Below the pieces are notes generated by a model. That model searched no databases and was not told where the DNA came from. It was given only the letters and a program-made list of their open reading frames with translations. The position numbers and the translations under genes were made by a program. 64,000 nucleotides of DNA from Vaginella massiliensis (GTDB lineage: Bacteria; Bacteroidota; Bacteroidia; Flavobacteriales; Weeksellaceae), in contig NZ_LT593747.1 in the NCBI RefSeq assembly GCF_900089075.1, positions 509,238 through 573,237 of the forward strand, given 5' to 3'. Below are positions 26,339 through 35,167 of the stretch, piece after piece. Numbering within the stretch: position 1 is the first letter of the stretch; each line of letters starts with the position of its first letter.

Positions 26339-27748
26339 TTATAAATTATGTTCTAAAATCATTTTTCGAGTTTGTGTGTGGTAACGGTAAATCAGCTGAA
26401 TTGCCACTACGGTAAGTCCAACACCAAGACCAATCCACACGCCCAAAGCTCTCATCTCGAAATGTATTGCTAATATAGCACATATCGGGATGGTAATACC
26501 CCAATAGGAGACAAAAGAAATTATCGAGGGTTTTTTCACGTCTTGCATCCCCCTCAACGCTCCGAGGACAACCAATTGCAAGCCGTCTGACAGTTGGAAA
26601 AATGCTGCGACGATGAGCAATTGACTTGCCAATTCAATCACGTTGTGTTCGTTGGTATAAATTTGGGCTAATGGCGTTCTGAATAGGATAAAAAGTAAAC
26701 CAAAGATTGTCATCATCGTCAATACCATAATCACACAAGACCAACCGGCTTCTCGCAAAGTTTTATAATCCTTCAAGCCCAATTGATTTCCTATCCGAAC
26801 GGTTGCTGCCACACCAAAGCCCGTACACATCATAAACGTTGTAGAGGCGAGATTGATCGCAATCTGATGCGCCGCGAGATTGATCTTTGCCAAATCTAGA
26901 TCTTCTGCCGTATTCATAAACGTATAACCGCAAATAAAGGCAGCAACGGAAAAAGCACTCATCTCGAAAAAAGAGGTTAAGCCCGTTGGGATGCCTAATT
27001 GGATTATAGGTCTGAAATATTTTTTCGAAAGGTTTTTGAAACTGATGCGTTGTAAATAATATTTCGTTTTTTTGAAACGTCGGAGGATGAGAATCAAAAT
27101 GATCAACATTAAAATTCTAGAACAAAAGGTTCCCCAAGCAGCGCCAGCGACCTCTAAACGCGGGAATCCCATATTACCGTAAATCCAACCGTAGTTGAGA
27201 AAAACATTGAAAACATTCCCGATGATGGTCGCAAAAGTGATGGGCAAAGTCAACGATAAGCCTTCAGAAAATTGCCGATACGTCTGAAAAATCATCAACG
27301 GAATCATCGATAAGGTCATGATGGTGAGATACGGTATGGCGATGTCTACCACCTCGGTAGGTTGTTTCAGAAAATAAATCAGCGGTTTTGCAAGGGTAAT
27401 CAAAATCACCAATAAGATTGCCAAAACAACATTTAAAATCAAACTATGAATGAAATAATTCGACACTTCTTCTTCGTCTTTTTTGGCATCTGCCGCTGCT
27501 ATCAATGGGGAAAGCGCAAAGCTAAACCCAAAGGCAAAAACCAACAGCATCATGAACAAAGAGTTACCCAATGTTACTGCTGCCAACGACACTTTGGACA
27601 AGGTAGGATCTATCACATAATCGAAAGTTGTTCCCAGTTTTCCCACCATGACACTGTCTACTACATTCACCATAATTTGCCCTGCTTGGGTAATCATCAC
27701 AGGCACAGCCAAATTGATATTCCGTCGGATATGTTCTTTAAAATTCAA
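26339..27748 (-). CDS. MATE family multidrug exporter
   Basis: A 469-residue inner-membrane protein with 12 predicted helices in two homologous halves, typical of MATE (NorM/DinF-type) cation-coupled drug exporters. Family features include AVPVMITQAGQIMVN in the first helix, a VDSVMVGKLG loop, the second-half equivalent GIPTGLTSFFEMSAF, and the GALRGMQDVK segment. It is followed by the small acidic protein gene. The substrate is unknown. Confidence 0.92.
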   Translation of the reverse strand: MNFKEHIRRNINLAVPVMITQAGQIMVNVVDSVMVGKLGTTFDYVIDPTLSKVSLAAVTLGNSLFMMLLVFAFGFSFALSPLIAAADAKKDEEEVSNYFIHSLILNVVLAILLVILITLAKPLIYFLKQPTEVVDIAIPYLTIMTLSMIPLMIFQTYRQFSEGLSLTLPITFATIIGNVFNVFLNYGWIYGNMGFPRLEVAGAAWGTFCSRILMLIILILILRRFKKTKYYLQRISFKNLSKKYFRPIIQLGIPTGLTSFFEMSAFSVAAFICGYTFMNTAEDLDLAKINLAAHQIAINLASTTFMMCTGFGVAATVRIGNQLGLKDYKTLREAGWSCVIMVLTMMTIFGLLFILFRTPLAQIYTNEHNVIELASQLLIVAAFFQLSDGLQLVVLGALRGMQDVKKPSIISFVSYWGITIPICAILAIHFEMRALGVWIGLGVGLTVVAIQLIYRYHTQTRKMILEHNL

Positions 27749-27870
27749 AACATTCTTTTTTACTATTGCTTTCGAGGCACTAATCTACAGAAAAGTGAGC
27801 AAAGATAGATTTGTAAGTTCATTAAATAAATATAATTTTCTAAATTGCGTCGAACAAAGCATTATATAAA

Positions 27871-28836
27871 ATGACGATAACAGAATTTAAAGAACGTTTG
27901 ACAATCCCTGTCATTTCATCGCCAATGTTTTTGGTCTCCGGAACTCAATTGGTTATCGAGGCATGTAAAAACGGAATTTGCGGAACTTTCCCTTCGCTCA
28001 ACGGACGCACGGTAGAAGATTTCGAAAAAATGTTGATCGAAATCACCACCGAGCTCAAGAAATTTGAAGAAGAAACGGGCAAAAAAGCCGCACCTTTTGG
28101 CGTGAATATCATTGTAAATCATACCAATCCGCGTATCCAATCAGATTTGCAACTTTGTGCCCAATACAAAGTTCCTTTGATCATCACTTCTCTTGGAGCT
28201 GTAAAAGAAATTGTAGATGCAGTACACGGTTATGGAGGCTTGGTTTTTCATGATGTAATCAAAAAACGCCATGCAGAAAAAGCAGCAGAAGCTGGTGTAG
28301 ATGGCATCATCGCTGTAACTGCTGGTGCAGGTGGTCATGCTGGTTTGGCAAATCCGTTTGCATTGATCGACGAGATTAGAACCTTCTACAAAGGCACCTT
28401 ACTATTAGCTGGCGCATTGAATAATGGCGAGGATGTCTTGGCAGCACAAACCATGGGAGCCGATTTTGCCTATATGGGAACACGATTTATTGCCACTAAG
28501 GAAGCCAATGCCGACGAAGAATACAAACAAATCATTTTAGAATCTGATATCGAAGACGTGGTCTATACCGACGGGATTTCGGGAGTGAATGCTAACTTTT
28601 TGAAAAAAAGTATCGAAAAAGCTGGCATCGACATTACGCAAGAAAAAGAAGAAAACTTCTCGGAACTCATTGGTACAGATGGGCACAAAGCTTGGAAAGA
28701 CATTTGGTCTGCCGGACAAGGAGTTGCCGGAATACAAGATGTACCAACAACTGCAGACCTGGTCGGCAGATTGAAAACAGAATACAAAAACGCGCTCCTC
28801 AAAAACCAAGAGCGATTAGAAAAATTAGGATATTAA
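27871..28836 (+). CDS. NAD(P)H-dependent flavin oxidoreductase, nitronate monooxygenase family
   Basis: A 321-residue FMN-dependent TIM-barrel protein. It has PVISSPMFLVSGTQLV at the start, a GVNIIVNHTNPR strand, the phosphate-binding GAGGHAG loop and a second FMN site (GADFAYMGTRFIAT). The family oxidizes nitronates or reduces quinones; Bacteroidota members are poorly defined. Its TAA stop overlaps the ATG of tesB by one base (TAATG), so the two are coupled. Confidence 0.88.
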   Translation: MTITEFKERLTIPVISSPMFLVSGTQLVIEACKNGICGTFPSLNGRTVEDFEKMLIEITTELKKFEEETGKKAAPFGVNIIVNHTNPRIQSDLQLCAQYKVPLIITSLGAVKEIVDAVHGYGGLVFHDVIKKRHAEKAAEAGVDGIIAVTAGAGGHAGLANPFALIDEIRTFYKGTLLLAGALNNGEDVLAAQTMGADFAYMGTRFIATKEANADEEYKQIILESDIEDVVYTDGISGVNANFLKKSIEKAGIDITQEKEENFSELIGTDGHKAWKDIWSAGQGVAGIQDVPTTADLVGRLKTEYKNALLKNQERLEKLGY

Positions 28837-29696
28837 TGAAAACTACGGATGAGCTTATCGACCTGCTGTCTCTCACAGAACGTGAAGAAAATATATACAT
28901 AGGACACAGCAACTTCATGGGAAGCCGCAATGTATTTGGTGGTCAAGTGGTAGCCCAGGCTTTGAATGCCGCCTACAATACCGTACCCAAAGATCGCTTT
29001 TGCCATTCGTTGCACAGTTATTTTATCTTAACAGGCGACCTCAACAAAGAGATTGAATATCACGTAGCGCGATTGCGCGATGGTGGGAGTTTTACCACAC
29101 GTTACATCAGTGCAAAACAAGACGATAAAATCATTTTTGTGATGGCGGCTTCGTTTCAATTGTTACAAGAGGGTTACGAACATCAAATCGAAATGCCTCA
29201 GCTGAAACAGCCAGAAGAATTGATGAGTTGGAGCGAAATCTTCAATCAGTTTGGAAGTTTTTTGCCCAAGAAACTATTCGATTTTATCGGAGCAGAAAGA
29301 CCTATCGAATTCAAACCGGTAGAATTGGATAATCCGTTCGAAAAAGTAGATCATCCGCCCGTTATGAATGTTTGGGTGAAATTCAAGGAGCTCAAGCAAG
29401 ACTATTCGCTACAAGATTTACAAGAACTCATTGCTTATGTGTCTGACTATAATCTTCTTGGTACTGCCTTGAAACCGCATGCCTCGCAAGCGCATTTTGG
29501 CAATACCCAAATGGCAAGCCTTGATCATTCGATTTGGTTTCATCGCAAACCCGATTTATCCGATTGGATTTTGGTGTCGATGGACAGCCCAAGCGCTTCG
29601 GGTGCTAGAGGCTATACCAGAGGAAATCTATTCAACCGAAACGGTGAACTCATTGCCTCTATTACGCAAGAAGGCTTGATAAGACCGCTCGAATAA
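28836..29696 (+). CDS. tesB: Acyl-CoA thioesterase II
   Basis: A 286-residue double hot-dog thioesterase. The Met at 28836 (MKTTDELIDLLSL) is the right start; the open frame upstream lies within the previous gene. It has the N-terminal FGGQVVAQAL helix and, in the second hot-dog, SLDHSIWFH (catalytic Asp) and ITQEGLIR (catalytic Gln). TesB cleaves medium- to long-chain acyl-CoA. It is coupled to the flavin oxidoreductase gene and ends in a terminator. Confidence 0.92.
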   Translation: MKTTDELIDLLSLTEREENIYIGHSNFMGSRNVFGGQVVAQALNAAYNTVPKDRFCHSLHSYFILTGDLNKEIEYHVARLRDGGSFTTRYISAKQDDKIIFVMAASFQLLQEGYEHQIEMPQLKQPEELMSWSEIFNQFGSFLPKKLFDFIGAERPIEFKPVELDNPFEKVDHPPVMNVWVKFKELKQDYSLQDLQELIAYVSDYNLLGTALKPHASQAHFGNTQMASLDHSIWFHRKPDLSDWILVSMDSPSASGARGYTRGNLFNRNGELIASITQEGLIRPLE

Positions 29697-29728
29697 ATTC
29701 CTTCTTAAAAAATATTCAAGTCTATACT

Positions 29729-29766
29729 GTCCCCAAAAAGTCAAGCACGATTGGGGACTTTTTTTT
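29729..29766 (+). terminator. Intrinsic terminator of tesB
   Basis: A 7-bp GC-rich stem GTCCCCA / TGGGGAC with a 16-base loop is followed by eight T, 33 bases after the tesB stop. Confidence 0.88.
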
Positions 29767-29789
29767 AATCTTAACTTTTTAAATAAGTT

Positions 29790-30164
29790 TTATTGCAATT
29801 TTCTGGCAGGTAGATTGAAAAACTTTACAAAAACTATCGAACCTATCCCATACAAGAATATATCAACAAAATCTGTTGTGAAACCTTTGTTTAAAATAGG
29901 AAAAATAAACTCGGCCAAAACACTCACGAGCAGCCAAACCAAAAAGATGATTATCTTTGGCAAAATATGATGTTCGTCAAACCCAAAAACAAGTCGTCTC
30001 TCCCACAAAATAGCGTGTAGCAATAGAGGCATCAGCAAAAGTGGGTCTAAATAATTGTCGAGCAAATCAAGCCTGATGTGAAGAATTTTCTGACTTATTT
30101 GGTGCGAAACAAACAGTACGATTGCCACCACAAACCACGGCCTGAAAATCTGCTTCAACAACAT
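29790..30164 (-). CDS. Small multi-pass membrane protein
   Basis: A 124-residue protein with about four hydrophobic segments (WFVVAIVLFV, LLLMPLLLHAI, IIIFLVWLLVSVLAEFIF, FVDIFLYGIGSIVFV) separated by short charged loops. It resembles a Bacteroidota family sometimes called magnesium-citrate secondary transporter and also the VanZ-like fold, but no catalytic motif supports a function. It lies 4 bases downstream of the next membrane protein gene and the pair is probably one unit. Confidence 0.72.
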   Translation of the reverse strand: MLLKQIFRPWFVVAIVLFVSHQISQKILHIRLDLLDNYLDPLLLMPLLLHAILWERRLVFGFDEHHILPKIIIFLVWLLVSVLAEFIFPILNKGFTTDFVDIFLYGIGSIVFVKFFNLPARKLQ

Positions 30165-30168
30165 TTAG

Positions 30169-30387
30169 TTATAGAGTAACCAAGAAAATAAGCGAAAAAA
30201 CAAAAAAGAAAACTGGTGACAAAATAATGGCCAAAATTGCGATTGGCACCCGCCACACGAGTTGTAAAAAATCATAATCTTGATTTTCTTTGTCTTTGGT
30301 CGCCCAGCGATAGATGTCTATATAATAATCTTTGATAACTTGTTTCAGTTGCTGTAGATAGCTTTGATTTTCATTTTTCATGTGCAT
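30169..30387 (-). CDS. Small membrane-anchored protein
   Basis: A 72-residue protein with a soluble N-terminal half rich in Tyr, Lys and Asp (YLQQLKQVIKDYYIDIYRW) and one C-terminal hydrophobic hairpin (VPIAILAIILSPVFFFVFSL). The second Met (MKNENQSY) may be the true start. It is the first gene of a two-gene unit with the multi-pass protein. Similar short genes occur in Flavobacteriia. Function not recognized. Confidence 0.65.
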   Translation of the reverse strand: MHMKNENQSYLQQLKQVIKDYYIDIYRWATKDKENQDYDFLQLVWRVPIAILAIILSPVFFFVFSLIFLVTL

Positions 30388-30530
30388 TGCCTCGTATCAC
30401 GATACAAAGATACACAAAGCAATTAAATTGTTTTTTTGGAGTTTTTATTCGGGGATTCTGAGTTTGCATTTTTCGGGGATATTTACAAATTTTTAAATCA
30501 ATTTCGAAAAAAAAACATTAAAATTTTATA

Positions 30531-30538
30531 AATTTGTA
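30531..30538 (+). promoter_or_regulatory. -7 box of the secreted-paralogue operon
   Basis: TAAATTTG matches TAnnTTTG about 90 bases before the first gene. The region between 30388 and 30610 also has a repeated TTCGGGGAT (about 30448 and 30474) whose role is unknown. No convincing -33 TTG at the usual distance. Confidence 0.45.
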
Positions 30539-30631
30539 TCCATAAGGTTTTTAAAACAGATTTTATTTGAAAATATATATGTAAAACTTATTTAAAATAA
30601 ACTGAAAAAAATGCTACTGAATGATATTAGA

Positions 30632-31495
30632 ATGAAATTTATTCGACCTTTCTTATTTATTGTATTGGCCAATTTTTCCCATGCACAGGTGGGTATAACA
30701 AAGAAAAGTGAAATTGATATACACGAATATGCGATGCTTCACCTAGATGGAGAAGACGACAAAGAGCATAGAGGACTCTTGCTACCTACAGTTGAAGAAT
30801 ACAATGATCTACCTAAAAACAACCCTGAAGAAACTGATGAAGAAATGACAGGTTTATTTTTTTATGATAAAAATTGGAATACACCATTTGTCTACACGGG
30901 TGAAAAATGGTTAAATGAGGGTAGAGCAGATTACAAAGCAGATAAAGCCAGATTCTATACCAATGCTATAAAAGATAATGAACAATATGTTGCATGTGCT
31001 CTATTATTGTTCTGTGGTAATCATGAAGGATTGAAATTCGACATGGTTGATTATGACAATTTAGGCATAGAACGCAGTACTGCCACAATTAAATATGGAG
31101 GTATTAATTACTATTTTCCTGATGCTAAATTTACAGTAACTCAAGGTGGGCTATACGAAATCATGATTCAAGTCCCTACAACAGTTGGGAATGTGGTTGA
31201 CTTGACTTCAGGTATTGAATATAGGTTGTACTACGGTTACAAAGACGATTCGGGAGAGATAATAGAAGAAAAAATAAGCTCATTTAGCCCTTCATCATAT
31301 GGTATTCTAGGAGTTGGAGGTGGTTATTCTACTGCATATACCAGAGTAACACTCAGAATGAATCCAGAAGATTATATTGTTGCTCAAATTCACTCTCCTG
31401 GTGCTGGTGTATCAGTTGTTGCTACATTAACCGCACATACAGAAGGAACAGAACATAATCCACGCGAAATAATTTTCACCAAAATTAGCGAATAA
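30632..31495 (+). CDS. Secreted beta-rich protein with GLLLP and GEKW motifs, paralogue 1
   Basis: A 287-residue exported protein: signal peptide MKFIRPFLFIVLANFSHAQ then mature VGITKKSE. An upstream ATG at 30611 would lengthen the signal region by seven residues. After the signal come a HEYAMLHLDG segment, RGLLLPTVEEYNDLP, then MTGLFFYDKNW...YTGEKWL. The rest is beta-rich (GLYEIMIQVP, YGYKDDSG, TRVTLRMNPEDYIVAQIHSP) with a layout like a C1q/TNF-type jelly roll, an inference only. It is the intact member of three tandem paralogues separated by 3-4 bases. Bacteroidota have surface proteins with similar ALL(E/Q)I...KGLLLP motifs. Function unknown; outer-surface or periplasmic location likely. 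Confidence 0.75.
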   Translation: MKFIRPFLFIVLANFSHAQVGITKKSEIDIHEYAMLHLDGEDDKEHRGLLLPTVEEYNDLPKNNPEETDEEMTGLFFYDKNWNTPFVYTGEKWLNEGRADYKADKARFYTNAIKDNEQYVACALLLFCGNHEGLKFDMVDYDNLGIERSTATIKYGGINYYFPDAKFTVTQGGLYEIMIQVPTTVGNVVDLTSGIEYRLYYGYKDDSGEIIEEKISSFSPSSYGILGVGGGYSTAYTRVTLRMNPEDYIVAQIHSPGAGVSVVATLTAHTEGTEHNPREIIFTKISE

Positions 31496-31499
31496 GATA

Positions 31500-32337
31500 A
31501 TGAGAAATTTAAATAGTTTTTTAGTGTTTGCAATAGCTTTTTTAGCACAAACACTTGTTAATGCACAAGTCGTTATTTCTAATGGTGTAAATGACCCTCA
31601 TTCACATGCTTTGTTGCAAATTGTTGGTGACGGTAAAGGTTTGATTCTACCAGTGGTAGATGATTATACCCAATTACCCAATTATGACGAAGAAAATGAC
31701 ACCTTCCTACCTAATACCGAAGACAAAGGATTATTGGTGTATTCTAAAGAAGAAAAAGATATCATGCATTTCGATGGTGAAAAATGGGAAGTTTTAAGTA
31801 AAAAATCCTTATTAAGTAGTCGATATGTGAGTATTTTATCATCAAATAAAGAAGATATCGTAATTGTGAATGCTCTTGGTATTACGAAATATAAAACTTT
31901 AGAATTTAATGTAAAAAAGGATGAATCAAAATTTTCATTCAACAATCTTGATTTGGAATTAGGTCCAGAAGGTGAAATAATCTTCAAAGAAGATGGCATC
32001 TATCGTATCAACGTATCAGTAAAAGGAAAAGCTACAGGAGGTCTCTCTGTAGGAAATACAGCAACCGTATTAGCGTTGAGGGCTAATTTTTTTTGGAAAT
32101 AATGAGGATAAATGGGAAAATCTTCAACAACACGAATACCTCATGGATGGACTTGTGATTACAGTAGGTAAACGAGATATGGTAAATTCATTCACTATAG
32201 ATAAGAGTTTTAAAGCGAATGACAAAATACGCCTAGATTTGGGACTCAAACCAGATACAGGTCTTACTGTCGGTGTTGGTGCTACGTATATCCCAAGCGA
32301 TCCAGATACATTTATTTATATCGAAAAACTAGATTAA
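31500..32337 (+). pseudogene. Secreted beta-rich protein paralogue 2, frameshifted
   Basis: Starts with a signal peptide ending VNAQ, then HALLQIVGDGKGLILP and the FDGEKWEVL motif as in paralogue 1. The frame breaks at a run of eight T (32087-32094): it stops at 32102 after FFWK. Removing one T joins it to an open frame reading ANFFGNNEDKWENLQQHEY and ending IYIEKLD at 32337, giving about 278 residues, the same size as its neighbours. Both sides of the break keep good coding sequence, so the change is recent, reversible (slippage) or a sequencing error. Confidence 0.8.
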
Positions 32338-32340
32338 AAG

Positions 32341-33152
32341 ATGAAAAATATTGTAAATCTAATAAGCATAATTACAATGCTAACTTGTGCCTCTGCACAA
32401 GTAGTAATCGGTGATATAGATTACGAGAATGATCATGCAATTCTTAGCTTAATCAATCCATCAAGTAACAAAGAAAAAGCAAAAGGTTTGATGTTGCCAA
32501 TAGTAGACTCCATCTCGCTGTTACCATTGTATGATGCTACCCAACCCGATTTTTTTAAAGATGACCCTTCTATGGAGGGTATGATTATGTATGTGAAAGA
32601 GAATGAAACAGTCATGGTCTACGATGGTGAAAAATGGAAGACAACTTTAGATCATTCATACACACCAAAAACAAGAGCAAGCATGCAACCAGGAACCTCT
32701 ATAGATGTTGTTTGTGTTCTGGTAGGTTGCAACACAGCATCTGTTCCTTTCCATAACTATAGTGAATCTGATATAGACGAATTAGAAATCATTGACCCAA
32801 AAGGTGAAGGAGATACCTTCAGTAATTTTACTATTAAAGAAAAAGGAATTTACAAAGTAATGGTAAGCCTAAGGATCAAAACTTCTGGACTTCACGTGAG
32901 CTCCCCTTTATTAGCTTTTGTTGCAAAAAAGCCGATTATGTTATCGCGACAAAAGACGTACCTATTGCGGATGCCCTCTTAATTCATGCTGGTGCAAACC
33001 GAGTAGGCGTTATGGAATTCATAGCAATGTTCGACGAAGGAGACGTGTTGAGTTTAGATGTAAAAGGTGCAGTTTCTATCGCAACGGTTGCAGATGTTTA
33101 TACGATTGTTCCTGGCGAACGTAGCTATATACAAATAGAAAAAATAGATTAA
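32341..33152 (+). pseudogene. Secreted beta-rich protein paralogue 3, frameshifted
   Basis: Starts 3 bases after paralogue 2 with signal peptide ending CASAQ; the KGLMLPIVDSISLLP and YDGEKWKT motifs follow. The frame breaks at six A (32925-32930) and stops at 32982. Adding one A joins it to an open frame (AFVAKKADYVIATKDVPIAD...) that ends IQIEKID at 33152, for about 270 residues. The C-terminal IEKID/IEKLD endings are shared with paralogue 2. The 280 bases after this gene hold no gene or clear terminator that I could see. Confidence 0.8.
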
Positions 33153-33432
33153 ACTTTTGTATATTTAATCAATCAAGATAGAAAATAATCTTTTATATCT
33201 CAATTTTAAAACTAATATTCTTAAACATTTAGCTAATGCGGAGTGAACCCAATTTCATTTGGCATTTTTTATACACTTAGAATTTCTCCAGACTTTACTT
33301 TATTCTGTAATTTTACAAGATAGAAAAGCATGGTTCAACCATAATACATAGTAAAAAGCATATTGTAGTCCATTGCTCTATTTATAGCTTTATTCTTACG
33401 AATTACAAATATGCACGATCGGGTTGAATGGG

Positions 33433-34020
33433 CTAAACTTCACGAGAGCGTCTTTTAAGTTTTCTGTAAAGAATCACCACAAAGCACAAAACAATCAGCG
33501 TAAAAACAAATGCCAAAGGTGCCCAAATAATAGAAGTCAAACTCAGTACAGTTGCGCCGGCAGTCTCTCCAGAATTCACCAAAAAATTTCCAGTACCTGC
33601 AGTCGTGGTTGTCGAGACGGCTCGTGCTGTTGCCGTTGCCGAACTTATCGCCACTGCCGTTCCACCACCTGCAATGATGGCTAATGACCAATTGGCAACT
33701 TCGCTCATATCGGTAAGATTCGCTGCCACCATCAAGGTTCCGGCCACCGCTGCCAAAGGTACACTGATCATGTCTAGAAAATTATCGACCAACGGTATGT
33801 AATAGGCAACGATTTCGACCAACATGGCAACGCCCAAAGTTACCATAGCCGGCACACTGCCAATCCAACGCCAACTTTCGTCCAAATTCACATAATCTGC
33901 GCCAAAATAAGCCGCAACACTCAATACAAAAAGCGGTAAGAAAATTCGAAAACCAGAAGCCGCAGCAAGTCCAATTCCTAAAAATAAGGATATCAATGTT
34001 GAAAAATTTATAAAATCCAT
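33433..34020 (-). CDS. DUF4126 family membrane protein
   Basis: A 195-residue membrane protein with about five hydrophobic segments. The opening ISLFLGIGLAAASGFRIFLPLFVLS and the small-residue-rich region GGGTAVAISSATATARAVSTTTTAGTG... are typical of DUF4126. It ends in a strongly basic tail (YRKLKRRSREV). It stands alone, divergent from udk and convergent with the secreted-paralogue operon. Function unknown; the Ala/Gly-rich helices suggest a channel or carrier, but this is a guess. Confidence 0.83.
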   Translation of the reverse strand: MDFINFSTLISLFLGIGLAAASGFRIFLPLFVLSVAAYFGADYVNLDESWRWIGSVPAMVTLGVAMLVEIVAYYIPLVDNFLDMISVPLAAVAGTLMVAANLTDMSEVANWSLAIIAGGGTAVAISSATATARAVSTTTTAGTGNFLVNSGETAGATVLSLTSIIWAPLAFVFTLIVLCFVVILYRKLKRRSREV

Positions 34021-34169
34021 TGTTCAAATTACTTAGATCGAAGATACTATTTTTTGACAGCATTTTTCGAATTTTTTTCATCCAGCGTTCACAATTTATT
34101 CGCATTATAGACAAAGTAAAAATCAAAAAATCGTATCTTAGCACAACTTTTATAATTATACATTTCATC

Positions 34170-34790
34170 ATGCTTATCATTGGAATTGCAGGCGGTACAG
34201 GTTGTGGTAAAACCACGGTAGTCAACAACATACTCAACAACATCAACACCGAAAGTGTGATTGTGATTTCGCAAGACAATTATTATCGCGACAACGAGCA
34301 TCTTCCTTTCGAAGAACGAAGCAAAGTCAACTTCGATCATCCTCGTTCTATCGACTTCGAATTGTTGGTAGAGCATATAAAAGAGTTGAGAAAAGGGAAT
34401 TCGATCGAGCAACCCGTCTACTCATTCATCACGCATTCTCGAACCAAAGACACCATTTTGACGCATCCTAAAGATGTAATAATTGTAGAAGGAATTTTGG
34501 TATTGACCGATGCCGAACTTCGCGATTTGTTCGATGTAAAAATATTTGTTCATGCCGATTCAGATGAACGACTCATTCGCAGAATTCGCAGAGACATCCA
34601 AGAAAGAGGTCGAGATTTGGATGAAGTACTCAATCGTTACCAAAAAACATTGAAGCCAATGCATCAGCAATTTATCGAACCATCGAAAAATTATGCCGAC
34701 ATCATCATCCCAAATATGAAAAAGAAAAACGAAGTTGCCATAAAATTACTATCTTCGGTAATCAAAGAACGTCTAAACCCTAATACCTAA
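34170..34790 (+). CDS. udk: Uridine kinase
   Basis: A 206-residue P-loop kinase. The Met at 34170 (MLIIGIAGGTGCGKTT) is the right start: the Walker A GGTGCGKTT follows directly as in all Udk proteins, and the longer frame upstream is untypical. SQDNYYRD, FDHPRSIDFELL and VEGILVL are family motifs. It phosphorylates uridine and cytidine for pyrimidine salvage. It is followed after 5 bases by the FtsB-like gene. Confidence 0.94.
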   Translation: MLIIGIAGGTGCGKTTVVNNILNNINTESVIVISQDNYYRDNEHLPFEERSKVNFDHPRSIDFELLVEHIKELRKGNSIEQPVYSFITHSRTKDTILTHPKDVIIVEGILVLTDAELRDLFDVKIFVHADSDERLIRRIRRDIQERGRDLDEVLNRYQKTLKPMHQQFIEPSKNYADIIIPNMKKKNEVAIKLLSSVIKERLNPNT

Positions 34791-34795
34791 TCGAG

Positions 34796-35167
34796 ATGTC
34801 TGAGCAAGAACAACAAGATTTTTTCGATGAAGTCGAAAAAGCCAACGCCAAATGGTACACCCGTTTTTTCAACAAATACCTGATTGTTGGAAGTATTTTT
34901 ATTATTTGGATGATTTTTTTTGATCAAAACTCGTTTCTCATTCATCAACAATTAGATAAAGAAATAAAAAGTTTGGAAAACGACGAAGATTACTACCGAA
35001 AGCATTTGGAGGCTGAAACCGAAAAATTAAACAACCTAAAAAATAATCCATCCGAATTGGAAAGAATTGCAAGAGAAAAACACTTTTTGAAGAAAAGCAA
35101 CGAGGACATTTTCATCATACAACAAGAAGTTATAGAAAAACCAGATTCTTTACAACATGAAAAATAA
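34796..35167 (+). CDS. FtsB/DivIC-type septum formation initiator
   Basis: A 123-residue protein with a short cytoplasmic start, one transmembrane helix (YLIVGSIFIIWMIFF) and a following periplasmic coiled coil (LDKEIKSLENDEDYYRKHLEAE as heptads), then NPSELERIAREKHFLKKSNED, the classic FtsB/DivIC tail. It acts in the FtsB-FtsL-FtsQ divisome complex. The next gene starts inside its last codons (11-base overlap). Confidence 0.9.
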   Translation: MSEQEQQDFFDEVEKANAKWYTRFFNKYLIVGSIFIIWMIFFDQNSFLIHQQLDKEIKSLENDEDYYRKHLEAETEKLNNLKNNPSELERIAREKHFLKKSNEDIFIIQQEVIEKPDSLQHEK

